64,000 nt of DNA from CBDCGJ01 sp965238305 (GTDB taxonomy: Bacteria > Pseudomonadota > Alphaproteobacteria > GCA-2731375): positions 434,001 through 498,000 of the forward strand of contig CBDEHK010000001.1 in assembly GCA_965238305.1 (NCBI GenBank). The letters are read 5' to 3'. A model generated the notes under the pieces. The model was given only the letters and a program-made list of their open reading frames with translations, was not told the DNA's origin and made no database searches. This document shows, piece by piece, positions 45,102-51,960 of this stretch; position 1 is the stretch's first letter, and each line of letters begins with the position of its first letter. The translations under genes and the position numbers were made by a program.

Positions 45102-45652
45102 CGGGCAACATCCTCGGTTAGTTGGCCTTTTAGGATTAGCGGCAGGCCGGCAGCGGTGAAAATGACATTATCGGCGATCATGGCGGCGCGTTGGTTCATG
45201 CAGCCGCTGAGGTCGCGAAATTTACGGGCGAGATCGTTTTCAGGCACGATGGACAGGCCGACTTCGTTTGATATCAAAGTGATTGGACAGGTAACGGCTT
45301 GCACCGCCTCCAGCAGCGCCGTTACTTCGTGATCGATATCCCCATCGGCCAGCAGATGATTGGACAGCCAAAGGGTCAGGCAATCGACCAGGATCGGCAA
45401 ACCGATTTGGCCGGCTTCCGCAATCGCTTGGGCCAGGTCCATCGGCGCTTCAATCGTGCGCCATGTGTGGTTGCGTCGGGCCTGATGGGCGTCGATGCGT
45501 TGTCGCATTTCCTCGTCAAAAGCTTGCGCGGTGGCGATATAGATGCGGTTTTGGCCTTGCCCGCAACACAGGCGTTCACCCAAACGGCTTTTCCCCGAAC
45601 GGGCACCCCCCAGGATTAGTGAAATTTCCGCAAGTCGGCCCTCTGATCGCAT
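45098..45652 (-). CDS. cobP: Adenosylcobinamide kinase / phosphate guanylyltransferase
   Basis: A 184-residue CobP/CobU enzyme that phosphorylates adenosylcobinamide and transfers GMP to it. ISLILGGARSGKSRLGERL is the P-loop, TWRTIEAP holds the GMP-accepting region, LVDCLTLWLSN and SNEVGLSIVPENDLAR are diagnostic. The ATG at 45652 has CAGGAG 5-6 bases ahead; the longer frame from 45718 would start inside the cobalamin riboswitch and is rejected. It is the first gene after the riboswitch and leads the cobP-W-N-O-Q run. Confidence 0.92.
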   Translation of the reverse strand: MRSEGRLAEISLILGGARSGKSRLGERLCCGQGQNRIYIATAQAFDEEMRQRIDAHQARRNHTWRTIEAPMDLAQAIAEAGQIGLPILVDCLTLWLSNHLLADGDIDHEVTALLEAVQAVTCPITLISNEVGLSIVPENDLARKFRDLSGCMNQRAAMIADNVIFTAAGLPLILKGQLTEDVAR

Positions 45653-45689
45653 GACGCTCCTGCTCTCCCTCCGAAGCTTGGTCAATACC

Positions 45690-45850
45690 GCCGTGCGCGT
45701 CTCCTGACTTAGGCTCATGGGTCCCGAGGCCTTCCCAGCAGATTAATCTGCCAGTGGCTGTTTCCCGGTTCCTCGCCATTCACAGTTGCGGGGGCAGTGT
45801 TGGAATTTCCATGATTTTTACCTGGAGCACCAACTTCCGCGCCGCAGCGG
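45690..45850 (-). promoter_or_regulatory. Cobalamin riboswitch
   Basis: Read on the minus strand, the leader before cobP contains GGTGCTCCAGGTAAAAATC, then CTGCCCCCGCAACTGTGAA (the conserved CCCCGCAACTGT core), GCCACTGG, and the B12 box AGTCAGGAGAC at 45709-45699. GC-rich ends (CCGCTGCGGCGC and GCGCACGGCGG) can form the closing P1 stem. Order and spacing match the cobalamin aptamer. The element ends about 40 bases before the cobP start and overlaps no ribosome site directly, so translation control through an alternative pairing is likely. It should repress cobP-W-N-O-Q when adenosylcobalamin is plentiful. Confidence 0.9.
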
Positions 45851-45963
45851 TCCAGGAAACTAGCACGAGAGGCCGGGCCAGAGCAATCGTGCTGGACGGC
45901 TTTGCCTAAGCGCTCTATACGGAATGCTGATATTAAACTCCACCCGCGCCGAGCCACACTGAA

Positions 45964-46665
45964 ATGACTGCAATTCTGACCCTTGGTTTTCTCTTAGGTT
46001 TGCAACATGCGATGGAAGCCGATCATGTCGCCTCGGTTGCCAGCATCGTCGCCGGACAACGAAAACTCAGCCATATTGCCGCGCATGGCTTGTTCTGGGG
46101 CATCGGTCATGCCCTCACGCTGGCGGCTTTTGTCGGCACAATAATATTACTTCGTGGCGAATTGCCCGCCGGATTGACGCCGCTACTGGAAGCCGCGATT
46201 GGCGTCATCTTGATCGGCCTTGGCAGCTCCGTCCTCTATCGCTTGCATAAAGCGCGCATCCATTTCCACCTCCATCGCCATCGCGACGGCGCCGTGCACT
46301 TCCACGCCCATAGCCACAAAGGCGACAAACAACCGCATGATCTGAACCCGCATCATCATGCCCATGCGCCAGCGCCGCGACGGCGGCGTAGTTTTATCAT
46401 CGGGGTCATGCACGGCCTGGCCGGATCGGCGGCGGTCCTGGCCCTGGCCTTTCCGCAAGGCGGCTGGGCCGGCTTTGCTTTGGTGCTCTTGTTTTCGCTC
46501 GGCTCGATCATCGGCATGGTGGCGTTATCAGGCGTCATCGCGATGCCGCTTATCCTCAGCGGCCGGCTGGCGACCGGCCTGAACAATACCCTGCAAAGCG
46601 CCATCGGAGGGCTCAGCGTCGCCATCGGCGTTATCCACATCGTCAGCGTCTATCCCGAGCTGTGA
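45964..46665 (+). CDS. Nickel/cobalt permease, NicO/UreH-like family
   Basis: A 233-residue membrane protein with about six hydrophobic segments. LGLQHAMEADHVASVASI (about residues 11-28) is the metal-binding signature of Ni/Co permeases, GIGHALTLAAFV follows, and a cytoplasmic His-rich loop (about residues 96-135) lies in the middle. The second half begins with GVMHGLAGSAAVLAL. It is divergent from the riboswitch-led cob operon, so it probably supplies cobalt for corrin synthesis. Fragments of a second copy lie at 48.8 and 51.5 kb. Confidence 0.88.
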   Translation: MTAILTLGFLLGLQHAMEADHVASVASIVAGQRKLSHIAAHGLFWGIGHALTLAAFVGTIILLRGELPAGLTPLLEAAIGVILIGLGSSVLYRLHKARIHFHLHRHRDGAVHFHAHSHKGDKQPHDLNPHHHAHAPAPRRRRSFIIGVMHGLAGSAAVLALAFPQGGWAGFALVLLFSLGSIIGMVALSGVIAMPLILSGRLATGLNNTLQSAIGGLSVAIGVIHIVSVYPEL

Positions 46666-46938
46666 TTGAGCGGGTTTTCGGCCAAAATTTGCTGTTACGT
46701 TCAGAAGCAAACACTTCATCCACGACCGGACATTTGCAACATCTAGTTGTCCGGCCTTCGGACGGTAAACTGCGCCCCGTCATCGACGAACAACGGTAGG
46801 TAGTGTTTTCTAATTTAGCAACTTATTGTATTATAACAGTGCATATGAATAACCTTTAGTTGACAAATCTAATATATTTATGATTAGTAAATTTATATTC
46901 TATTAATCATTATTTTCTCGACGGAGTTTTTCACTGTA
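46666..46938. promoter_or_regulatory. AT-rich leader of the RTX-like gene
   Basis: This gap turns from GC-rich to strongly AT-rich after about 46800, unlike the rest of the window. A TTGACA hexamer at 46860-46865 could be a -35 box; several AT hexamers follow, but none at an ideal spacing. The base composition fits an acquired gene with its own promoter. I see no terminator or coding potential here. Confidence 0.4.
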
Positions 46939-48741
46939 ATGTTGTATAAGTCGGGTAGCGAATTTCAAATCAATTCATTCGCCAGCAATAATCCAAATTC
47001 CGTCCGTCTTGCGGACCTTGATGACGGGACATTCGTTGCGGTTTGGCAGGGCAACAGTGAAACCCAAGGCGACAGCTTTCCTTTGGACGTGTATGGCCAA
47101 CGGTTCGACGCCGAGGGGAACAAAATCGGCGACGAATTTTTGGCCAATTCTACGACAGGTGGTACCCAGTGGGTCCAGGACGTCACCGGCCTGGAAGGCG
47201 GTGGTTTCGTTGTCACTTGGCGTGATGGCAGCCCTGGTGATTCGGGTTGGTGGTCAGTTCGAGGTCAAATCTACGACTCAGACGGAAACCCTGTCGGTGG
47301 CGAGTTTGAAATACCAACCACCACAACGGACAATCAAAATCATCCTTCGGTCACCAGCTTGGAAGACGGCGGCTTTGTTGCCGTTTGGAGCGACAGCAGC
47401 GCGACGGGCGATGACACATCTTTTGAGGCGGTTCGTGGCCAAGTGTTTGGCGCGAACGGCGCACCGGTCGGCGATGAGATATTGGTCAACACGACAACGA
47501 ATGCGAGCCAATACGATGCAACTGTGCAAAGTCTGGAAGGCGGCGGTTTTGTTGTAGCTTGGGAAGACTATGGCGAGACCGGTGCAGACCTTTCCGGTCT
47601 TGCAATAAGAGCGCAATTGTTTGATTCGGCCGGAAACAAAGTTAATAGCGAATTTCTGGTCAACTCCTCAACTGAGGAACACCAATTCGATCCAGTTATC
47701 GGTGGCCTTCAGAACGGTGGGTTTGTTATCGTTTGGGTCGATGGAAGCGCTACAAACGGCGATTCCGATCATGCTATTCGCGGACAAATCTATGACGCAG
47801 ACGGCGCGCCGGTAGACGGCGAGTTCTTAATCAATACTATAACCGCAGGAACGCAATCGGTCGCGTCGGTCATCGGTCTACAGAACGGCGGGTTTTTCGT
47901 CACATGGAACGACAGAAGCCTAAGTCCGGACGATCCGTCCGTAACCGCGATCCGCGGGCAGCTTTTTGACGCCAGCGGCGCGAAGTCCGGCGATGAGATT
48001 CTGGTCAATACCACGACCGACGGATGGCAGACGACATCTTCGATTACTCAATTGGAAAGCGGCGACATTGTTGTCGCCTGGAGTGATGGCAGTCAGTCCA
48101 GGGACACAATCCTTAATGGACAATTCTTTTCCTTTGATGATGGTGGTGGCACCGGCGGCGGTGGTGGCGGTGGCAGTGGTGGCCCGTCCCCGACCGGCTC
48201 CGCCGGCAATGACTTCATCGAAGGTGGTGAGTTCGGTGATGTGTTGGCGGGAATGGCCGGGGATGACATTATATTCGGATTGGCTGGTACTGATATTATT
48301 TACGGCAACCAGGGCAGCGACATCATCTATGGCAACCAGGGCGAAGATGTCATCTTCGGTGGCCAGGGCAACGATATTGTCTTCGGCGGTCAGAACGCCG
48401 ACGTCATCTATGGCAACCTTCAGAACGATGTAATTTACGGCAACATCGGCAATGACGTTATCTACGGCAACCAGGGCGACGATGTAGTTTACGGCAACAT
48501 CGGCAACGACGTGCTTTATGGCGGTCAGAACGATGACGTTTTATACGGTGGCCAGGATCAGGACACTCTATACGGCAACCTCGGCAACGATGTGCTGAAT
48601 GGGAATTTGGGCAACGACATCCTGTACGGCGGCGCCGGCGTCAATACCATGATCGGCGGGCAAGGCGCGGACACCTTCTATGTCGATGGCGATGACGTGG
48701 TGCTTGATATGAGCGCGGAAGATACGCTGATATTTTTTTAG
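46939..48741 (+). CDS. RTX-like calcium-binding secreted protein
   Basis: A 600-residue protein with no N-terminal signal peptide. Residues ~10-395 hold about seven repeats of 55-60 residues of the form GGGFVVTW..GQ.FD..G...G.E.LVNT, a beta-rich, possibly propeller-like region. A Gly-rich linker (about 395-420) leads to about 15-16 nonapeptide RTX repeats (about 428-575). Most have GNQG, GNIG or GNLG where classical repeats have GGxG. The end (EDTLIFF) is hydrophobic like type I secretion tails. It should fold on calcium outside the cell after export by a TolC-dependent system, for which no genes are seen here. The ligand or target is unknown. Confidence 0.85.
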   Translation: MLYKSGSEFQINSFASNNPNSVRLADLDDGTFVAVWQGNSETQGDSFPLDVYGQRFDAEGNKIGDEFLANSTTGGTQWVQDVTGLEGGGFVVTWRDGSPGDSGWWSVRGQIYDSDGNPVGGEFEIPTTTTDNQNHPSVTSLEDGGFVAVWSDSSATGDDTSFEAVRGQVFGANGAPVGDEILVNTTTNASQYDATVQSLEGGGFVVAWEDYGETGADLSGLAIRAQLFDSAGNKVNSEFLVNSSTEEHQFDPVIGGLQNGGFVIVWVDGSATNGDSDHAIRGQIYDADGAPVDGEFLINTITAGTQSVASVIGLQNGGFFVTWNDRSLSPDDPSVTAIRGQLFDASGAKSGDEILVNTTTDGWQTTSSITQLESGDIVVAWSDGSQSRDTILNGQFFSFDDGGGTGGGGGGGSGGPSPTGSAGNDFIEGGEFGDVLAGMAGDDIIFGLAGTDIIYGNQGSDIIYGNQGEDVIFGGQGNDIVFGGQNADVIYGNLQNDVIYGNIGNDVIYGNQGDDVVYGNIGNDVLYGGQNDDVLYGGQDQDTLYGNLGNDVLNGNLGNDILYGGAGVNTMIGGQGADTFYVDGDDVVLDMSAEDTLIFF

Positions 48742-48777
48742 TTACGCCTCAAATGCTCAATCGGTGGGCGGCGGTTG

Positions 48778-48886
48778 TTGGAAGCCGCGAATGGTGCCAT
48801 CCTGATCAGCCCTGGCGGCTCAATCCTCTATCGCTTGCATAAAAAGCGCATCCATTTCCATCGTCGCCGTCTATCCCGAATTCTGA
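48778..48886 (+). pseudogene. Fragment of a second Ni/Co permease gene, internally deleted
   Basis: This stretch matches the intact permease gene at about 46185-46270 (including a 20-base identity over CCTCTATCGCTTGC and flanks), then jumps to the match with the last ~26 bases of that gene (46640-46665, encoding VSVYPEL and the stop). About 370 bases between the two parts are deleted and there are several substitutions. It starts 37 bases after the RTX-like stop. It cannot encode a working transporter. Confidence 0.8.
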
Positions 48887-48919
48887 TCTCGCCGTTTACC
48901 GGCGCTTGACCGCTTCCCT

Positions 48920-49426
48920 TCAAGAAATCGGAATGCCAGCAGATGTTTTTATCTTTGCCAGACGCTCCATGCTCTCGGGCGACCAGGTCGCTTCGAAATC
49001 ATAAAACTCTTCAACCCGCAGGTCGTCCCTTGGCAGCGCGACCCACGGCTGTTTTGAGCCCGTGTAAATATGGACATCCGGCGGTAATTGGTCCGGGTCA
49101 TCAAGCGTGCCGACGCGAATAAAGCGGATCCGTTCACGTAAACCGCCAAAATTGTAGTTGCTCCAAACTGCGGCTTTGCAATTGGCGCATCGGGCAATGA
49201 TTTGACCCGTGCCACCAGGCGTCGGAACGGTAATTTCCTCAACCTCACCTGACATCAGCTGCACCTGATCAGCCTCAAAAAGGGCGTTCAGGGCAAAGGC
49301 AGAACCAGAGTTTTTCTGACAGCCGCGGCAGTGGCAGCAATGTACGATCATGGGCGCCGAAGTTACTTGATACCGCACCTGGCCGCAGGTACAGCCACCC
49401 TCTCTGGTTTTGGAATTGTTGTTCAT
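48920..49426 (-). CDS. GFA-family zinc protein (glutathione-dependent formaldehyde-activating enzyme-like)
   Basis: A 168-residue protein of the GFA/Mss4-like fold. Zinc ligands are visible in GGCTCGQVRY, CCHCRGCQKNSG and RCANCKAAVW, in the usual order and spacing. The ATG at 49426 lies after GGAGGA by four bases; the longer frame from 49516 has no such site. Only a few relatives have proven glutathione-formaldehyde activity, so the true role may be another thiol adduct or metal binding. It lies head to tail after the haemoglobin gene, 100 bases downstream. Confidence 0.85.
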   Translation of the reverse strand: MNNNSKTREGGCTCGQVRYQVTSAPMIVHCCHCRGCQKNSGSAFALNALFEADQVQLMSGEVEEITVPTPGGTGQIIARCANCKAAVWSNYNFGGLRERIRFIRVGTLDDPDQLPPDVHIYTGSKQPWVALPRDDLRVEEFYDFEATWSPESMERLAKIKTSAGIPIS

Positions 49427-49525
49427 GGCGTCCTCCGTTGTTATTCGGTTTCCCCGGAAAGGGGATGTACTGGAGTTGCCGGCCCTTCGCGGGAACCTGC
49501 CAAAGTTTTCTGACACCTAGTTGGG

Positions 49526-49894
49526 CTAGGCTGTCACGATATCCGCTTTAAGGCCGTCGAGGAAGGCCATCACCTCGCCGCCTTCATTCGGGCCAACGCC
49601 CATATCACCGGCAACATCGACCACGATCTCGATGAAGCGGGTCCAGTCTGCCTCGGTAATCCCCATGCCCTGATGGGCAAGCGCCATGTCACGGCCGCTA
49701 TAATACATCTGCCCACCGGTTTCTTTAACGAAAAAATCAATCAGAAGCTGGAGTTCGCGCGCAATTCTGTCTTCACCTCGGTTGGCCCTGAAACGCCCCA
49801 GAAGATCGTCCTTGCGGGCGAGCCCGACGACAGTGGTTGAGAACATCGCAAGGCCATCATAGCCACCAAGGCGGGAGTAAAGAGAAGTTGTCAT
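49526..49894 (-). CDS. Group I truncated haemoglobin
   Basis: A 122-residue 2-on-2 globin. SLYSRLGGYDGLAMF is the N-terminal signature, YYSGRDMALAHQGMGIT carries the proximal His (His74), and the E-helix region holds the distal residues. Group I proteins typically bind O2 and detoxify nitric oxide or sense gases. The gene lies between the OsmC-like gene (30 bases upstream) and the GFA gene, so a small stress-response set is plausible. Length is normal for the group. Confidence 0.88.
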   Translation of the reverse strand: MTTSLYSRLGGYDGLAMFSTTVVGLARKDDLLGRFRANRGEDRIARELQLLIDFFVKETGGQMYYSGRDMALAHQGMGITEADWTRFIEIVVDVAGDMGVGPNEGGEVMAFLDGLKADIVTA

Positions 49895-49924
49895 TTTCTA
49901 AATTTCCTTATATTGGCAAAATGG

Positions 49925-50440
49925 TCAGGCTATTTTGATCTCTAGTTTTGAAGGCGTTTCGCGGCGACTGCCGTCAGCGACCGGGGAATGGGTCACCGCG
50001 AAATCAACAATCTCACGCAGGGTTTTTTCGTCCACGCCCGCGGCACCAATCGTCACGCGGGTTCGCAAGCTCAGCGGACCGGCAGGAACCGATTTATCCA
50101 GGCCGAGCAGGCCGCGGTCGTCGGAAACGCTGTCGGCCGTGACCTCGAGCGTGTCCAGCGTTACCCCTAACTGTGCGGCGTGCAACGCTATTCGAGTGGC
50201 GTCGCAAGTGGCTAAAGCTGCCCGTGACAGCCAGCCCGGTGACGGTGCCGAACCGCCCCCGCCGATGGCTTCCGGCATGTCGGTGACGATCGTTTCGCCG
50301 GCCGCCCCAGTGGCCCGGCAGCGCAGGCCGCCTTCCATGACCGCAGTGACCGGTGGGTCGTCGCTCAACGCGTCTTTCGGGTTCTCTTTCAAGTAGGCGA
50401 TAACATCTTTAACCGAATTCTGGATGTGTTCGACAGACAT
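49925..50440 (-). CDS. OsmC-family protein with only one of the two redox cysteines
   Basis: A 171-residue OsmC/Ohr-fold protein. The first redox Cys is present (Cys79 in ALATCDATRIALHA), but the second position, usually CPV, is Ser142 (THSPVADG). Peroxidase turnover in OsmC/Ohr uses both cysteines, so this member may have another role or use an external thiol. It is divergent from the LysR gene across 201 bases and heads the osmC-haemoglobin-GFA run on the minus strand. Confidence 0.84.
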   Translation of the reverse strand: MSVEHIQNSVKDVIAYLKENPKDALSDDPPVTAVMEGGLRCRATGAAGETIVTDMPEAIGGGGSAPSPGWLSRAALATCDATRIALHAAQLGVTLDTLEVTADSVSDDRGLLGLDKSVPAGPLSLRTRVTIGAAGVDEKTLREIVDFAVTHSPVADGSRRETPSKLEIKIA

Positions 50441-50641
50441 TGTGTTCTCCTTGATTAGATCGATATTCCAATTAAGTTTTCTAGTCGTGCGCGACGCTTT
50501 GCAGGAGCCGGATTTCGTTCGCCCGCGAGCAGCGCCAGAGCTTTATTCACTTGCCAAATTGGTCGCATTGGATAATGGTTTTGGGAATTGGGGAAAAATC
50601 GACACTCGTTTTGCAAAAATGCACATGGTAGGGAACACCGG

Positions 50642-51523
50642 ATGCAATGGGATGACGCGCGAATATTCCTGGCCGTAGCCCGTGAGGGTTCTTTCAGCAG
50701 TGCCGCCAAGCTGTTGGGTGTGCAGCATTCCACCGTTTCGCGGCGAATTCGCGCTTTAGAGCATAAACTGGCGACGCCGTTGGTTGAACGCAAAGCATCC
50801 GGCTATGTCCTGACCGAGGCCGGAGAAGAGTTGAAGCTTTCCGCCTTGCGTATCGAGAGCGAACTGTTGTCCTTTGAAGGGGCGGTCGGCGGTCAAGCCG
50901 AAGATGTCGCCGGGCAATTGCGGGTCACCGCAATTGCCAACATGGCGTCAACCGTGCTGATGCCGTATTTTGCGCGCTTCACGACCGCCTACCCAAGGAT
51001 CGAACTAAGCGTTCAGGTCACCAATGACTCAGTGCGCCTTGCCGAACGTGAAGCCGACGTTGCCATCCGGCAGACCAACAAACCGCTGGAAACCTTGATC
51101 GGGACACGCCTGACAACGGTGGCTTCGGCGGTCTATGGCGCGCGTGATTACTGCGCCGCGGTCAAATCCGGGCACGCCAAGGAAAAATGGATTGGGGTTG
51201 ATTGCTGCGAATATCATAGAACCTGGACCAAGCAGGCCTGGCCACAAGCGGAACACGAGTTTTATGTCGACGAAACCTCGCTGACGCTAGCGGCGTTGAA
51301 AGAAGGCCTGGGGGTTGGCTTTCTGCCTTGCTTTCTAGGTGACAGCGACGCCGAACTGGCAAGATTTCACGAACCTAAAAAGCAACATGAACTTGGCCTT
51401 TGGCTGCTCTATCACCGTGATCTGCGCAATACCAAACGAGTGTCGCTCTTCCGCCAGCATATGCAGCGCGAGATCAAACAAGCCGCCGCACTGTTCGAAG
51501 GCGCTGTGCCAACATCGAAGTAG
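50642..51523 (+). CDS. LysR-type transcriptional regulator
   Basis: A 293-residue regulator. The N-terminal helix-turn-helix (DARIFLAVAREGSFSSAAKLLG, then STVSRRIRALE) is followed by the substrate-binding domain. ATG 50642 gives the canonical LysR start; the upstream in-frame start at 50588 adds a tail unlike the family. The divergent arrangement with the OsmC-like gene suggests that it controls the osmC-haemoglobin-GFA set. A CCAAATTGG palindrome lies at 50554-50562 in the shared leader and could be part of an operator. Confidence 0.87.
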   Translation: MQWDDARIFLAVAREGSFSSAAKLLGVQHSTVSRRIRALEHKLATPLVERKASGYVLTEAGEELKLSALRIESELLSFEGAVGGQAEDVAGQLRVTAIANMASTVLMPYFARFTTAYPRIELSVQVTNDSVRLAEREADVAIRQTNKPLETLIGTRLTTVASAVYGARDYCAAVKSGHAKEKWIGVDCCEYHRTWTKQAWPQAEHEFYVDETSLTLAALKEGLGVGFLPCFLGDSDAELARFHEPKKQHELGLWLLYHRDLRNTKRVSLFRQHMQREIKQAAALFEGAVPTSK

Positions 51524-51540
51524 TCAGGCGAGGAAATGGC

Positions 51541-51574
51541 AAGTTATCATTGGCCTGGCCGGATCGGCGGCGGT
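51541..51574 (+). pseudogene. Second fragment of the lost Ni/Co permease copy
   Basis: A 23-base perfect identity to the intact permease (51552-51574 versus 46414-46436, encoding HGLAGSAAV) is preceded by AGTTATCAT, which matches the bases just before it in the intact gene with a short deletion. No reading frame survives. It lies 17 bases after the LysR stop. Confidence 0.65.
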
Positions 51575-51722
51575 AAATTGCGAGCGCGACGTAATTTGCA
51601 CCGGAGCGGGGTTAGATAAATTTATGTATTGGAAATTTCGGCTTTGGGTTCGAGTTCAGACATTTAGAGACAAATGAACAACTTCTGCATCTTGCCAATC
51701 TCGGACATTTAATCCGTGATTG

Positions 51723-51957
51723 CTATACATGACCTTCGAGCAAATCAGTTTCTCTGGGTCGATGTCCCTTGATTTTGATTTCGCCACGTGAGGATGTTTG
51801 ATAGCGGTTGGAGAGCATTTCCCTGGTTTCTGCTGAAATTTGGGGTTGATCGGCAATGCCTTCGGATTCGATCTGGCTTGCGACATTCATAGTATCGCCC
51901 CAAAGGTCGTATGAGAATTTTTGTTTGTCGATCAAACCGACGATGACCGCGCTAGAA
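51723..51957 (-). pseudogene. C-terminal remnant of a class III adenylate/guanylate cyclase
   Basis: The minus-strand translation reads IVGLIDKQKFSYDLWGDTMN and then VASQIESEG, the end of a class III nucleotidyl cyclase catalytic domain including the conserved YDLWGDTVN-type motif, followed by a normal stop. The N-terminal part with the metal-binding Asp residues is missing; homology ends at about 51957, right where the molybdenum hydroxylase gene stops. The fragment therefore marks a rearrangement junction. The rest of 51575-51722 shows no other feature. Confidence 0.75.
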
Positions 51958-51960
51958 TGC

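Noticed and set aside
45653..45718. Longer N-terminus for cobP
   Set aside because: It would be translated from within the conserved B12 box of the riboswitch; the ATG at 45652 has a good ribosome site.
48241..48660. CRISPR-like repeat array
   Set aside because: The regular short repeats encode RTX nonapeptides in an open frame and vary in sequence; they are coding repeats.
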